Assembly (NCBI GenBank): GCA_964564675.1
Contig: CAZMBI010000004.1
Coordinates: 62,001 to 126,000, forward strand
Reading direction: 5' to 3'
DNA: 64,000 bases
DNA from: CAZMBI01 sp964564675
GTDB taxonomy: Bacteria > Pseudomonadota > Alphaproteobacteria > Rickettsiales > UBA3002
Below are positions 15,841-25,349 of the stretch, piece after piece. The translations under genes were made by a program, and so were the position numbers. Below the pieces are notes generated by a model, which worked only from the letters and a program-made list of their open reading frames with translations, had not been told where the DNA came from and searched no databases. Numbering within the stretch: position 1 is the stretch's first letter; the number at the start of each line of letters is the position of its first letter.

Positions 15841-17106
15841 TCAAAAATGCTCACGCAGCCAGTTCATAATTTTATCCTTAACCCGCGCCATACCGCGCCC
15901 GCTGGCGGCATTGTGCATCAGGTTGTCTTCCCAATTGCGTTGCTCCAGGCTTTTAATCATGCCGATGGCGGTGGCAAAGGAGGGGCCGGTGGCCATTTCC
16001 GCCTGACCGGGCACGCTGACCGGCTTACCCTTGCGCACCTGTTTGGCCAGCAGGCGGCCGGCCAGATCGCCCACACCCAGCATTTGGCTGCCGCCACCGG
16101 TGAGCACGCAGCGCCGCCCGGCGATCTTATCCACGCCGGCGGCTTCCAGCCGGGCGCGCACCATTTCGAACATTTCCTCCATGCGCGGGCGCACCACGCC
16201 GATCAGCATTGAGCGCGGCATCTGATGGGTGTCGTCGTCGTCCTCCTCCTCGCCCAACTGCGGCACGTCGATCATGACCTCAGCATCCTTGGCCGAGCCG
16301 ATGGCGCTGCCGTGAATGGTTTTCAGCCGCTCCGCCTGCGCCAGCGAGGTGGACAGCCCGCGCGCAATATCGTTGGTGACGTGGCGGCCGCCTAGCGGGA
16401 TCGAATCGCTGAAAATATTTTTGCCACCGAAAAACACCGCAATATTCGTCGTGCCGCCGCCCATATCGATCAGTGTAACGCCCAGCTCCATCTCGTCTTC
16501 GTTGAGCGCCGCCAGCGCCGCCGCATGCGCCCCCAGAATGTAGGCGTCGATATTCAGGTGACAGCGCGCCACGCAGTTAAGCAGATTGCGCAGATAGGTA
16601 TTACGCGCGGTCACGATATTCAGCTCCGCCCCGAGCAGCTCGCCGATCATCCCGCGCGGGTCAGAAAGGCCCTTGCTGTTATCGAGATAATACTGAATGG
16701 GAAACACATGCAAAATGCTGTGCTGGCCGTCATCGAGACTGGCGCAGCCTTCCTGAATCAAATCCACGATATCCTGATCGGCCACCGTGCCGGCGGTAAT
16801 CTCCAGTTCCACTGAGACGCTTTTCGACTGAATCTGATTGCCGCCGACACTGACGACGACATTTTCGATGGTTTCGCCGGCCATCTGCTCGGCGGCATTC
16901 ACCGCCGCCAGAATGGACGATTCCACCTCGCCGACATCGACGATCACCCCGGCGCGCATGCCCTTGGCCAGCTGGTGGCCGATGCCGGTGATGTGAATCT
17001 CGCCGGAATCCCGCACCTGGCCGATAAAGCATACGACCTTAGTGGTGCCGATATCAAGCACGGCGACCGATCCGGGGCGATGGTGAATGGCTTCGTGACG
17101 TTTCAT
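15841..17106 (-). CDS. ftsA: Cell division protein FtsA
   Basis: 421 residues; actin-like ATPase that ties FtsZ to the membrane. Phosphate-1 motif LDIGTTKVVCFIG near the N-terminus, the SHS2/1C insertion, LIDMGGGTTNIAVF (phosphate 2) and LTGGGSQMLGV (adenosine motif). An acidic stretch EEEDDDD lies in a surface loop. The C-terminus RVKDKIMNWLREHF is the amphipathic membrane-targeting helix. ATG 17106 is used; a TTG at 17121 overlaps the ftsQ stop and is unlikely. The 177-base gap to ftsZ probably holds an ftsZ promoter. Confidence 0.97.
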   Translation of the reverse strand: MKRHEAIHHRPGSVAVLDIGTTKVVCFIGQVRDSGEIHITGIGHQLAKGMRAGVIVDVGEVESSILAAVNAAEQMAGETIENVVVSVGGNQIQSKSVSVELEITAGTVADQDIVDLIQEGCASLDDGQHSILHVFPIQYYLDNSKGLSDPRGMIGELLGAELNIVTARNTYLRNLLNCVARCHLNIDAYILGAHAAALAALNEDEMELGVTLIDMGGGTTNIAVFFGGKNIFSDSIPLGGRHVTNDIARGLSTSLAQAERLKTIHGSAIGSAKDAEVMIDVPQLGEEEDDDDTHQMPRSMLIGVVRPRMEEMFEMVRARLEAAGVDKIAGRRCVLTGGGSQMLGVGDLAGRLLAKQVRKGKPVSVPGQAEMATGPSFATAIGMIKSLEQRNWEDNLMHNAASGRGMARVKDKIMNWLREHF

Positions 17107-17117
17107 AAAAAGCTTTC

Positions 17118-18020
17118 TCAAATATCTTTTGCTGCGACCGGCATGTGCGAAAGCAGCTCATGCTGCACAGCATCATCAAGCGTGACAATGGCGCGGTCCT
17201 GCAGCCGCAAATCGAGGCTAGCAATAGCGCGCTCCAGCAATTGCCGTTTATTGACCAGGTGCGCCAAACGCTGCCAGGTTTCATCCGACGGCGTCTGCGG
17301 CAGTTTAATCAGCATGCCGTTTGTCAGGGTCAGGTTCCAGCGGCGCTGGCCGATACGCTGCGCGCTTTGCACGGCCTGCCTGAGGGCGGGAATCTTTTCG
17401 AGCCTCGCAAACAGGGAAGCCGCATGCTGCGGCGCATTATCACCAACCAGCACGATATCTCCGGCATGCGGGGCGCGGGTCCGATGCGACAGCACCGTGC
17501 CGTCACGATCGATCCATTGCTGCGTTCCCGCATGCTGCCACAACGCATAGGCTTCACGCTCATGGATGATGATCACCACCTGATCGGGCAGATGGCGCTC
17601 GATACGTGCATCGCGGATTTCCGGCAGGGCATTGAGCCGCTGGCGCGCATGGTGCACATCAAGCTGCAGCAATGGATCGCCGGGAGCGATTTGCGCGGCT
17701 TTAATGACCGTCATCGCGGGCAGGATATCAGCGCCTTCGACGCGGATCTGCTGCACCTCGAAACCGACGCGGCGGGTTAGATCATAGGCCCAGAAGCTGA
17801 TCGCCTCCCCGGCCTGCGACAGATCACCCGAACGCCACAGCAACCAGCCGCCGACACCGACATAACTCAGCACCGCCACCGCCAGAATCATCGCGATACG
17901 GCGCTTAATCCCGCTCCAGCGTTTGGCTTTGGCCTTCTGACGGCTGATCTGGGCGCATTCCGCCTGCCAGGACGAGCCGCGCCCTTGGTGCGGTGCAGCA
18001 TGTCGTGTCGTCTGTGACAT
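17118..18020 (-). CDS. ftsQ: Cell division protein FtsQ
   Basis: 300 residues. Single-span divisome scaffold: basic cytoplasmic N-terminus (about 1-42), membrane segment IAMILAVAVLSYVGVGGWLL (43-62), periplasmic POTRA domain (VQQIRVEGADILPAMTVIKA and on) and a beta domain. It recruits FtsL and later proteins. ATG 18020 is one base after the ddl stop; a TTG four codons earlier is an alternative. FtsA starts 11 bases after its end. Confidence 0.93.
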   Translation of the reverse strand: MSQTTRHAAPHQGRGSSWQAECAQISRQKAKAKRWSGIKRRIAMILAVAVLSYVGVGGWLLWRSGDLSQAGEAISFWAYDLTRRVGFEVQQIRVEGADILPAMTVIKAAQIAPGDPLLQLDVHHARQRLNALPEIRDARIERHLPDQVVIIIHEREAYALWQHAGTQQWIDRDGTVLSHRTRAPHAGDIVLVGDNAPQHAASLFARLEKIPALRQAVQSAQRIGQRRWNLTLTNGMLIKLPQTPSDETWQRLAHLVNKRQLLERAIASLDLRLQDRAIVTLDDAVQHELLSHMPVAAKDI

Positions 18021-18021
18021 T

Positions 18022-18924
18022 CTATGCACCAAGTCGCGCTCCTTTCACCAGTCGGTCCACCAGATCATTAAACGAAATGTAGCAATGCACCGCAATTTCC
18101 GGAGCCAGCGACAGCGGCGTCATCCCCGGCTGGGTATTGACCTCCAATATATAAAACTGGCCGTCTCCCGCCTCGTCAAAGCGGAAATCGCTGCGCGTCA
18201 GTCCGCGGCATCCCAGCGTGCGATGCGCCGTCACCGCCAGTTGCAGTACCTCATTGTAGCGCGCCTCATCCAGCGGCGCAGGCATCAGATGTTCGGCCTT
18301 GCCCTCGCTGTATTTGGCTTCGTAATCATAAAACTGCCCGCGCGGTTTAATCTCGATGGCGCCCAGCGGTTCGTCATCGAGCACGGCAACCTGAATCTCG
18401 CGGCCGGGAATATACTGCTCGACCAACACAGCTTCGCTGAAGGTCCAGCTATCGGCATCAAACGGCAACGCATCGCCCGGCGTGACGATGGTGACGCCAA
18501 CGCTGGAGCCCTCATTCAGCGGCTTGATAACATAAGGCCGCGGCATCGGCTCTTCGCGCAGCATATCGTATTTGCTCACGACGCGCCCCTGCGCGCAACG
18601 CAGCCCCGCCTCGGTGAACAGCCGGCGCGCCATGGGCTTGTCCATCGCCAGCGCCGAGGCCAGCACGCCGGAATGGGTATAGGGAATCTGCAGCCATTCG
18701 AGCACACCCTGAATGGTGCCGTCTTCACCGAAGCGGCCATGCAGCGCATTAAACGCCGCATCCGGTTTCACCTCAGCTAAACGCTCGGCGATATCGCGGC
18801 CGACATCGATGGCGCTGACCTGATAGCCCATGGCGCGCAGGCCGGTTTCCACCGCCGCGCCGCTGGTCAGCGACACCTCGCGTTCGGCCGATATCCCGCC
18901 TTTTAGTACTGCAATGTGCATCAT
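18022..18924 (-). CDS. ddl: D-alanine--D-alanine ligase
   Basis: 300 residues; ATP-grasp enzyme making the D-Ala-D-Ala dipeptide that MurF adds. Motifs: LKGGISAEREVSL at the N-terminus, NALHGRFGEDGTIQG, KPLNEGSSVGV (ATP binding), and the metal-binding end FYILEVNTQPGMTPLS. The short DdlB-like length is normal. Followed immediately by ftsQ. Confidence 0.97.
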   Translation of the reverse strand: MMHIAVLKGGISAEREVSLTSGAAVETGLRAMGYQVSAIDVGRDIAERLAEVKPDAAFNALHGRFGEDGTIQGVLEWLQIPYTHSGVLASALAMDKPMARRLFTEAGLRCAQGRVVSKYDMLREEPMPRPYVIKPLNEGSSVGVTIVTPGDALPFDADSWTFSEAVLVEQYIPGREIQVAVLDDEPLGAIEIKPRGQFYDYEAKYSEGKAEHLMPAPLDEARYNEVLQLAVTAHRTLGCRGLTRSDFRFDEAGDGQFYILEVNTQPGMTPLSLAPEIAVHCYISFNDLVDRLVKGARLGA

Positions 18925-18992
18925 GCCTTTCGCCCTAAGCGCCCGGCGCTTTGTCCTTAGCGTTCAGCCCGCCTGCAGCTGACGGCCGCGCG

Positions 18993-19997
18993 CTAACGGC
19001 TGATTTTCTTGCCGATCCGTTTGATTTCCCACTCTAATGTGATGCCTGAGCGGGCTTTGACCCTGTCGATAACGGCATCCCCGAGCGCTTCGAGCTCGGC
19101 CGCCGTCGCCTGGCCGGTATTAATCAGAAAGTTGCAGTGTTTTTCGGACACTTGCGCACTACCAAGCATCATACCACGAGCGCCGGCATCGTCAATCATC
19201 TGCCACGCTTTGGCCTGCGGCGGATTTTTAAACGTGCTGCCGCCGGTGCGCATGCGCACGGGCTGGGTTGCCTCTCGCGCCAAGCCGATTTCGGCCATAC
19301 GCGCCTCGATAGCGGCGCGTTCCCCCGGCTCGGCGGCTAGCAGCGCCGCGGTGAATATCCAGCCCGCGGGCAGACCGCAATGGCGGTAGCGGTAACCGAG
19401 CGCCTCCACGCCCAGACGATGCATCCGCCCCTGCGGATCGACCGCCTCGGCTTCAATCAGCACATCCTTGATCTCGCAACCATAGGCGCCGGCATTCATC
19501 GCCAGCGCCCCGCCGATGGTGCCGGGTATGCCGCACAAAAATTCAAGCCCAGTCAGCTCATGTTGCGCAGCAAAATGCGCGACATTAACATCGAGGCTGG
19601 CCGCGCCGACGCGAACGGCTAGCACGTCCCGCTCGCTGCGCTCGCCTTCCCGCCCCGATAAGAAGGAGGGTTGAGGCAACGGCATTGTGTCCATCTGAGT
19701 AAAACCGCGTCCCAGCCGGATCACCACGCCCTCAATGCCGCCGTCGCGCACAATCACATTGGAGCCCACCCCCAGAACCGTCACCGGCACATCTTCTGGC
19801 TTATGCCGCAGAAAATGGGCCAGATCCGCCGCATCGGCGGGCTTGAACAATATCTCCGCCGGCCCGCCGACGCGAAACCACGTGGTCTCCGCCAACGCGG
19901 CGCGGGCGCGGTATTTGCCGCGTACGTTTGGCAGGCGCGCCATCAGCGAGAGCGAGCGATCATCAGGCCGGGGGATCGTATCGGGAAGCGCCATCAT
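18993..19997 (-). CDS. murB: UDP-N-acetylenolpyruvoylglucosamine reductase
   Basis: 334 residues; FAD enzyme completing UDP-MurNAc. Visible: TTWFRVGGPAEIL, VLGVGSNVIVRDGG (FAD loop), FLCGIPGTIGGALAMNAGAYG, the catalytic serine segment RTGGSTFKNP, and AGARGMMLGSAQVSEKHCNFLIN. It lacks the large C-terminal Tyr-loop insertion of E. coli MurB, so it is of the shorter type. An in-frame insert at about 19625-19680 encodes PSFLSGREGERSE between the FAD-binding and substrate parts. ATG 19997 has AGGA nearby; ATG 19994 is equally good. Confidence 0.96.
   Translation of the reverse strand: MMALPDTIPRPDDRSLSLMARLPNVRGKYRARAALAETTWFRVGGPAEILFKPADAADLAHFLRHKPEDVPVTVLGVGSNVIVRDGGIEGVVIRLGRGFTQMDTMPLPQPSFLSGREGERSERDVLAVRVGAASLDVNVAHFAAQHELTGLEFLCGIPGTIGGALAMNAGAYGCEIKDVLIEAEAVDPQGRMHRLGVEALGYRYRHCGLPAGWIFTAALLAAEPGERAAIEARMAEIGLAREATQPVRMRTGGSTFKNPPQAKAWQMIDDAGARGMMLGSAQVSEKHCNFLINTGQATAAELEALGDAVIDRVKARSGITLEWEIKRIGKKISR
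19625..19680 (-). repeat. In-frame repeat insert in murB
   Basis: On the minus strand CCCTCCTTCTTATCGGGGCG, then GGAAGGCGAGCGCAGCGAGC. It encodes SFLSGREGERSE, in the loop after GFTQMDTM where MurB proteins normally run straight into the next strand. The DNA shape (CCTTC...GGAAGG followed by GCGAGC) and the peptide match the inserts in murE and murD. Confidence 0.5.
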
Positions 19998-20016
19998 ACT
20001 ATCCTGATTGCATGGT

Positions 20017-21489
20017 TCATCCGCTCTTGCGGTTTTGTTTCAGCAGCGCCGCCAGTTGTTCGGGCAGGGCCTGCGCCCATTTGGTGACGCTGCCCGCGCC
20101 CAGGCAGAGCACATAATCACCGGGCCCGGCCAGCGCGGCCACATGCGCGGCCAGCGTTGCTTCCGATTCCAGTGCTTCGGCATGTTTATGACCGTGACAC
20201 TGCAGCCCTTCAACCAGCGTATCGCGGTTCACACCCTCAATCGGCGTCTCACCCGCCTCATAGACAGGAGCAACCAGCACAATATCGGCATCATTGAAAC
20301 AGGTGCAAAATTCCTCGAACAGGCTGGCCAGACGCGTGTAGCGATGCGGCTGCATCACCGCGATCACACGCCCGCCGGCAGCCGAGACCGCCAGCCGCGC
20401 CGCCGCCAGTGTTGCCGCAATTTCCACCGGGTGGTGAGCATAATCATCAATCACGGTGATCCCGCCGGCCTCCCCGGTTTTGGTGAAACGCCGCTTTACC
20501 CCGCCGAAAGAGGCAAAACCGCGCATCATCGCCTCATCGGGCATGCCGAGCTCACGCGCCACCGTAAGGGCGGCCAGTGCATTGCTGACATTGTGCTCGC
20601 CATGCATGGGCAAGAACACATCGCGCAGTTTATGGCAGTCGCCGTCCTGGCGGTCGGTCATTTCCACATCAAAACACTGCCCTTCGGCCTGCGTGCGCAG
20701 ATTCATCGCGCGCACATCCGCCTGCGGCGACAGCCCGTAGGTCAAAATGCGGCGATCGGTGATTTTGGAAACCAGTGACTGCACTTCCGGGTGGTCAATA
20801 CACATCACCCCGAAGCCGTAAAACGGAATGTTATCCAGAAACTGTTTGAACGCGGCGCGCACACCCTCAAAATCGCCGTAATGGTCGAGATGTTCGGGGT
20901 CGATATTGGTCACCACCGCCACGCTGGAAGGCAGGCGGATAAACGTGCCGTCGGATTCATCGGCTTCAACAATCATCCACTCGCCTTTGCCGAGCACGGC
21001 ATTGGTGCCGTAGGCATTGATGATGCCGCCGTTAATCACCGTCGGGTTGCGGCCCGCCGCTTCAAACAGTGCGGCCACTAGCGACGTGGTGGTAGTTTTG
21101 CCGTGCGTGCCGGCGATGGATACGGTCATTTTCAGATGCATGAGCTCGGCCAGCATCTCGGCGCGGCGCACCACCGGCAGGCGCAGCTGACGCGCTTCCT
21201 GCACTTCCGGGTTATCGGGTTTGACCGCCGAGGAGATCACCACCACCGCCGCGTTGCGCACATGCTCGCCGGCATGGCCGATAAAGACCTCCACCCCCAG
21301 CTGCCGCAGCCGCTCTACATTCGGGCCTTCGGCGATATCCGACCCCTGCACCTGATACCCCAGATTGTGCAGCACCTCTGCGATGCCGCTCATGCCGATA
21401 CCGCCGATACCGACAAAATGCAGCCGCCCCACATCCAGCGACATGGTCTTGCTCACGGGAAACGGGCGAATGGTCGGGGTGTGCTCCAT
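20017..21489 (-). CDS. murC: UDP-N-acetylmuramate--L-alanine ligase
   Basis: 490 residues; adds the first amino acid to UDP-MurNAc. N-terminal FVGIGGIGMSGIAEVLHNLG nucleotide-binding fold, ATP loop AGTHGKTTTTSL, HEHNVSNALAALTVA-like central motif (GEHNVSNALAAL), and the C-terminal domain with DDYAHHPVEIAATL and QPHRYTRL. ATG 21489 has a perfect AAGGAG 5 bases upstream, so the 14-residue N-terminal lead is real. Confidence 0.97.
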   Translation of the reverse strand: MEHTPTIRPFPVSKTMSLDVGRLHFVGIGGIGMSGIAEVLHNLGYQVQGSDIAEGPNVERLRQLGVEVFIGHAGEHVRNAAVVVISSAVKPDNPEVQEARQLRLPVVRRAEMLAELMHLKMTVSIAGTHGKTTTTSLVAALFEAAGRNPTVINGGIINAYGTNAVLGKGEWMIVEADESDGTFIRLPSSVAVVTNIDPEHLDHYGDFEGVRAAFKQFLDNIPFYGFGVMCIDHPEVQSLVSKITDRRILTYGLSPQADVRAMNLRTQAEGQCFDVEMTDRQDGDCHKLRDVFLPMHGEHNVSNALAALTVARELGMPDEAMMRGFASFGGVKRRFTKTGEAGGITVIDDYAHHPVEIAATLAAARLAVSAAGGRVIAVMQPHRYTRLASLFEEFCTCFNDADIVLVAPVYEAGETPIEGVNRDTLVEGLQCHGHKHAEALESEATLAAHVAALAGPGDYVLCLGAGSVTKWAQALPEQLAALLKQNRKSG

Positions 21490-21537
21490 ATATACTCCTT
21501 GTCAGCCGTTAGCGCTCAGCCGATAGCGGCCAGCCGC

Positions 21538-22641
21538 TCACGACTGCTGGCTGACCACTAATTCAGCCAATTGCTGCGCCGCATCGGGCTGGCCCAGCGT
21601 GCGCATTGCTTTGGCGGCGCGCGCCAGAGAAGCCGGCAGGGTCAGAAACGATTCCAGCCGCGCCGAGAGTGCGGTCGGCGTAAACCCTTCCTGCGGCATC
21701 ACCCACCCGCCTTCGGCATCTTCAGTCGCCTGCGCGTTATAATACTGGTGATTATCCGTGGCTTTGGGATATGGCACCAAAATCGCAGGCCGCCCGGCAC
21801 ATGTCAACTCGGCAACGGTAGAGGCGCCGGCGCGACAGATCACCAGATGCGCCGCCGCCAGCCGCACGGGCAGATCAGTGAAAAACGGCGCCACATCCAC
21901 CTGAATCCCCAGGCTTCTATAGGCCTCGCGCGTCTTGTCCACATCATCGGCGCGGCATTGCTGATCGATCCGCAGGCGCTGGCGCAGCGATTCGGGCAGT
22001 TGGCGCACCGACTCGGGCACCACCTCGCTGAAGACATGCGCCCCCTGGCTACCGCCGGTGACCAGCAGGCGCAGCGTCCCGTCCTGCTGCGGCGGCGCAT
22101 AAGGGATCTGGTGCAGCGCGCGCACGGCGGCGCGTACAGGGTTGCCGGTAAACACGGTTTTGCGTTCGCATTCGGCAGGCAGCCGACGGGTTTCGGGATA
22201 CGACGCCGCGATCCGGCGCACGCGATGAATCAGCGCCCGGTTGGCCCGGCCCAGCACGGAGTTTTGTTCGTGAATCACGGTATTCAGTTTCAGCTGCGAT
22301 GCCGCCAGCATGGTCGGAAAGGAGGGATAGCCGCCAAAGCCGACCACCGCGCGCGGATTGATCCGGCGCAGCAAGCGGCGCGCCTGCATCACCCCGATGC
22401 CAATATCCGCCCCCGCGCGCAGCTTGCGGATAAGCCCGCCGCTGGTGGAGGCCGCATGGATCAGGTGAATGGGGATATTGGCGAGTATGCTCTCCTCGCC
22501 AGCGCTGTTATAATCGTGAAAGCGGCGATCGGTGACCAGCATCACCGGATGGCCATCGGCAACCAGCGCTTCGGCAAGCGCTTCGGCCGGAAAGATATGG
22601 CCGCCCGTACCGCCGGCGGCAAGAATGATGGGTTGATTCAT
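21538..22641 (-). CDS. murG: UDP-GlcNAc--undecaprenyl-PP-MurNAc-pentapeptide transferase MurG
   Basis: 367 residues; peripheral glycosyltransferase converting lipid I to lipid II. N-terminal ILAAGGTGGHIFPAEALAEAL glycine-rich loop, VVGFGGYPSFPTMLAA, VIHEQNSVLGRANR, LLVTGGSQGAHVFSEVVP and the donor-site motif CRAGASTVAELTCAGRPAILVPYPKATDNHQ (in two parts). No ribosome-binding site is visible in front of ATG 22641, which lies in a palindromic spacer. A heptamer-repeat spacer also separates it from murC. Confidence 0.97.
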   Translation of the reverse strand: MNQPIILAAGGTGGHIFPAEALAEALVADGHPVMLVTDRRFHDYNSAGEESILANIPIHLIHAASTSGGLIRKLRAGADIGIGVMQARRLLRRINPRAVVGFGGYPSFPTMLAASQLKLNTVIHEQNSVLGRANRALIHRVRRIAASYPETRRLPAECERKTVFTGNPVRAAVRALHQIPYAPPQQDGTLRLLVTGGSQGAHVFSEVVPESVRQLPESLRQRLRIDQQCRADDVDKTREAYRSLGIQVDVAPFFTDLPVRLAAAHLVICRAGASTVAELTCAGRPAILVPYPKATDNHQYYNAQATEDAEGGWVMPQEGFTPTALSARLESFLTLPASLARAAKAMRTLGQPDAAQQLAELVVSQQS

Positions 22642-22712
22642 AGCTATAGGGTATAGGGTTTTGGCGACAGGATGTAAACGCCCGTTTTGCCTTATACCCT
22701 ATGGCTTACACC
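22642..22712. repeat. TATAGGG heptamer palindrome between ftsW and murG
   Basis: TATAGGGTATAGGG on one arm and TATACCCTATGGC...ACACCCTACACCC on the other form an inverted repeat of tandem heptamers. Same architecture as the TTAGCGA-type spacers but with a different word. Confidence 0.7.
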
Positions 22713-23831
22713 CTACACCCCCCGGTTGCCGTAGCGCTTGCGCGTGAGGGCAAGCAGCATGCCCATGGCCAGCGCCATGGCCAGCAACGACGAGCCGCCA
22801 TAACTGACAAAAGGCAGCGTCATGCCCTTGGCGGGCAGCATGTTGACCGCCACGCCCATATTTATAATCGCCTGAATCCCGAACTGACCGAGCAGTCCGG
22901 CCACCGCCAGCATCACAAACACATCGACTTCCTGTTGCAGCCGCCACAATCCGCGCAGCACGACAAAGGCGAACAGGCCGATAATCAGCAAGCAGATAAT
23001 CACCCCGTATTCCTCACCCGCCACCGAGAACACAAAATCGGTATGCGAGTCGGGAATCAGCCGTTTAACTTCGCCCTCACCTGGCCCACGGCCCAGCAAG
23101 CCCCCGTTTTTGAAAGCCTCAAGCGATTTTTCGACCTGGTAATTATCGCCGTAATCGGGATCCAGAAAGCGGTCGATGCGATGGGTGACATGCGGCAAAA
23201 ACCAGTAAGCCAGCACCATCCCGGCCAGGCCGGCGATCAGCAGCGCCAGCACCCAGACAAACGACACGCCGGCGAGTAAGAACTGCAAGCCGAACACGGC
23301 GCCCAGCGCGATGGTCATACCGAAATCCGGCTGCATAATCAGCAGCGCTGCCACCACGGCAAACAACGCCAGCGCAATGCGGTAGCTGGGGAAGTGCCGG
23401 CTCTGGATGCCTTGCGCAAAAATCCACGCCATGACGACAACAAAGGCCGGCTTGAGAAATTCCGAGGGCTGCAGCGACAGCCCGGCGATACGCAGCCAGC
23501 GGGTAGCGCCCTTGTTTTCATAACCGACAAACGGCAGTAACGCCATCAAGGCCAGGCTGATCAGAAAGACCACAATGCCCAGGCGCCGCACCTGATCGGT
23601 CGACAGCAGCGAGACACCAAACAGCACCGCCACCGACATCAGCAAAAACACGTGCTGGCGGCTGACGAAATAAAACGGATCCAGCCCGATACGCTCGGCC
23701 ACCGGCGGGCTGGCGGCGGTCACGATGACCGCGCCCAGGCACATCAGCAAAATCAGTGCGAACCAGGCCGGCCGGTCCACCGTCCACCACCAGCGGCCAA
23801 GCAGCGAGGTATTGGTGCGGTCAAAGCGCAT
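22713..23831 (-). CDS. ftsW: Peptidoglycan glycosyltransferase FtsW
   Basis: 372 residues, SEDS family; septal lipid II polymerase working with FtsI. About ten hydrophobic segments. Motifs include GATRWLRIAGLSLQPSEFLKP, MQPDFGMTIAL, the divisome-type loop with GLLGRGPGEGEVKRLIPDSHTDFVFSV, and PAKGMTLPFVSYGGSSLLA. ATG 23831 overlaps the end of murD by 11 bases and has GGAGG six bases upstream, which implies translational coupling. Confidence 0.97.
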   Translation of the reverse strand: MRFDRTNTSLLGRWWWTVDRPAWFALILLMCLGAVIVTAASPPVAERIGLDPFYFVSRQHVFLLMSVAVLFGVSLLSTDQVRRLGIVVFLISLALMALLPFVGYENKGATRWLRIAGLSLQPSEFLKPAFVVVMAWIFAQGIQSRHFPSYRIALALFAVVAALLIMQPDFGMTIALGAVFGLQFLLAGVSFVWVLALLIAGLAGMVLAYWFLPHVTHRIDRFLDPDYGDNYQVEKSLEAFKNGGLLGRGPGEGEVKRLIPDSHTDFVFSVAGEEYGVIICLLIIGLFAFVVLRGLWRLQQEVDVFVMLAVAGLLGQFGIQAIINMGVAVNMLPAKGMTLPFVSYGGSSLLAMALAMGMLLALTRKRYGNRGV

Positions 23832-25347
23832 GATCGTCCTCCGCCGTCATTTCTTTTTGCACCAGTTCCACGAAACGCTCGCCCCGGGACTCAAAATTAG
23901 CAAATTGATCGAACGAAGCACAGGCCGGGGCCAGCAACACGACGGCATCGGCGGCATTGTCGGCTTTTGCCTGTTGCACGGCGTCGCGTACGGCCTGCTC
24001 AAGGGTGCCGCTGTGGGTATAGGCGACGTGACCTTCCAGCGTTTTTGCAAAGCGATCCTGCGCCTCGCCGATTAAAAAGGCGCGGGCGATACGCGGAAAA
24101 TACGGCGCCAGCGTCTCAATGCCGCCCTCTTTGGCCACGCCGCCGGCGATCCAGTAAATCCTCTGATAGGTGGCCAGTGAGCGCGCCGCCGCATCGGCAT
24201 TGGTGGCCTTGCTGTCATTGACGAACAGTGTCTTGCCGATCGTGCCCACCCGCTGCATGCGGTGCGCCAGCCCGCCATAGCTGGCCATACCGGCTTCGAT
24301 CTGCGCGGGGGTCAGCCCCGCCGCCCGGCACGCCGCATAAGCCGCCGCTGCATTTTGATGGTTATGCACGCCCTGCAGGCCGGGCATCCCGTTCAGATCG
24401 ATCAGCACGTCCCGCCCCGTCGCGGCACCGGTTGAGGCGGTCGCATCTGCCGCTTGGATCTCCTGCCGCCCATTGTGTTCCGCCGGCGAAAACACGGCCG
24501 CCGGCTCATACAGCACGCCGTCTTTCACCCAGATGCCCTGCCCGCTTTGCTGGGTGGTCATAATCGGTACGATGCGCTGGGTGGAACCGGCGATCATCTG
24601 GCGCGCCAGGGCTTCGCTGTAGGGGTCGTCGACGCCGATCACGGCGTAATCGGTGAAGCGCTGACGGTCAAAAATGTGGTGCTTGGCGGCAATATAGCCG
24701 GCCATATCGCCGTGCCGGTCGAGATGATCCGGGCTGAAATTCAGCAGCACGGCAATGCGAAAGCGGGTCGTACGCACCAAATCGAGCTGGTAAGATGACA
24801 GTTCGAGGACATAAACCGGCTCGTTTTCCCCTTCCCCAGCCTGCTCCGAAAGGCTCTCAAGGGGCGCCAGCGCCAGCGCCGGGGTGCCCAGATTACCGCC
24901 GACCTGTACGCCGCGGCCCGCTTCCTGCAGGATATGGCCGATCAGACTGGTCGTCGTAGACTTGCCGTTGGTCCCGGTAATGGCGATATAGCCCGCCTTC
25001 GGCTGGGCGCGATAGAGCAGTTCGACATCGCCGACAATCTCCACGCCGTGCTGTTGCGCCAAGCGCACGCCCGGATGCGGCACCGGGTGGGTATAAGGCA
25101 GCCCCGGCGAAAGGACCACCAGCCTGAGTTGCTCCCACGGCCATGCATTAAGCGGTTGCAGGGTCATGCCTTCGGCCATGCCGGCGGTTTCCATGCGCGC
25201 GTTGAAGGCCGTCAGCGCCTCTTCCTTATCGTCCCAGGCAATGATCCGCGCGCCCGCAGCCTGCAACGCCTGCGCGGCGGCCAGCCCGCTTTTACCGAGA
25301 CCGAGGACGCCGACGGTTTGGTGTTTGAGAAAGGGCAATGGTATCAT
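23821..25347 (-). CDS. murD: UDP-N-acetylmuramoylalanine--D-glutamate ligase
   Basis: 508 residues, longer than the usual 440-470; adds D-Glu to UDP-MurNAc-Ala. GLGKSGLAAAQAL dinucleotide fold, ATP loop GTNGKSTTTSLIGHIL, ELSSYQLD, FSPDHLDRHG and the C-terminal NDSKATNADAAARSL. Extra length comes partly from an insert at 24818-24868 (SLSEQAGEGENEP) and a long Ala/Thr-rich loop near 24430-24500 (QAADATASTGAATGRD). The start ATG 25347 sits beside the TTAGCGA repeat and has no clear ribosome-binding site. Confidence 0.96.
   Translation of the reverse strand: MIPLPFLKHQTVGVLGLGKSGLAAAQALQAAGARIIAWDDKEEALTAFNARMETAGMAEGMTLQPLNAWPWEQLRLVVLSPGLPYTHPVPHPGVRLAQQHGVEIVGDVELLYRAQPKAGYIAITGTNGKSTTTSLIGHILQEAGRGVQVGGNLGTPALALAPLESLSEQAGEGENEPVYVLELSSYQLDLVRTTRFRIAVLLNFSPDHLDRHGDMAGYIAAKHHIFDRQRFTDYAVIGVDDPYSEALARQMIAGSTQRIVPIMTTQQSGQGIWVKDGVLYEPAAVFSPAEHNGRQEIQAADATASTGAATGRDVLIDLNGMPGLQGVHNHQNAAAAYAACRAAGLTPAQIEAGMASYGGLAHRMQRVGTIGKTLFVNDSKATNADAAARSLATYQRIYWIAGGVAKEGGIETLAPYFPRIARAFLIGEAQDRFAKTLEGHVAYTHSGTLEQAVRDAVQQAKADNAADAVVLLAPACASFDQFANFESRGERFVELVQKEMTAEDDHAL
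24818..24868 (-). repeat. In-frame repeat insert in murD
   Basis: Nested palindrome on the minus strand: CCCCTT and AAGGGG outer arms, AGCCT and AGGCT inner arms, followed by GGGGAAAACGAGCC. It encodes LESLSEQAGEGENEP before YVLELSSYQ, where other MurD proteins have a short link. The downstream GGGAAAACGAGC tail recurs in other inserts. Confidence 0.5.
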
Positions 25348-25349
25348 AG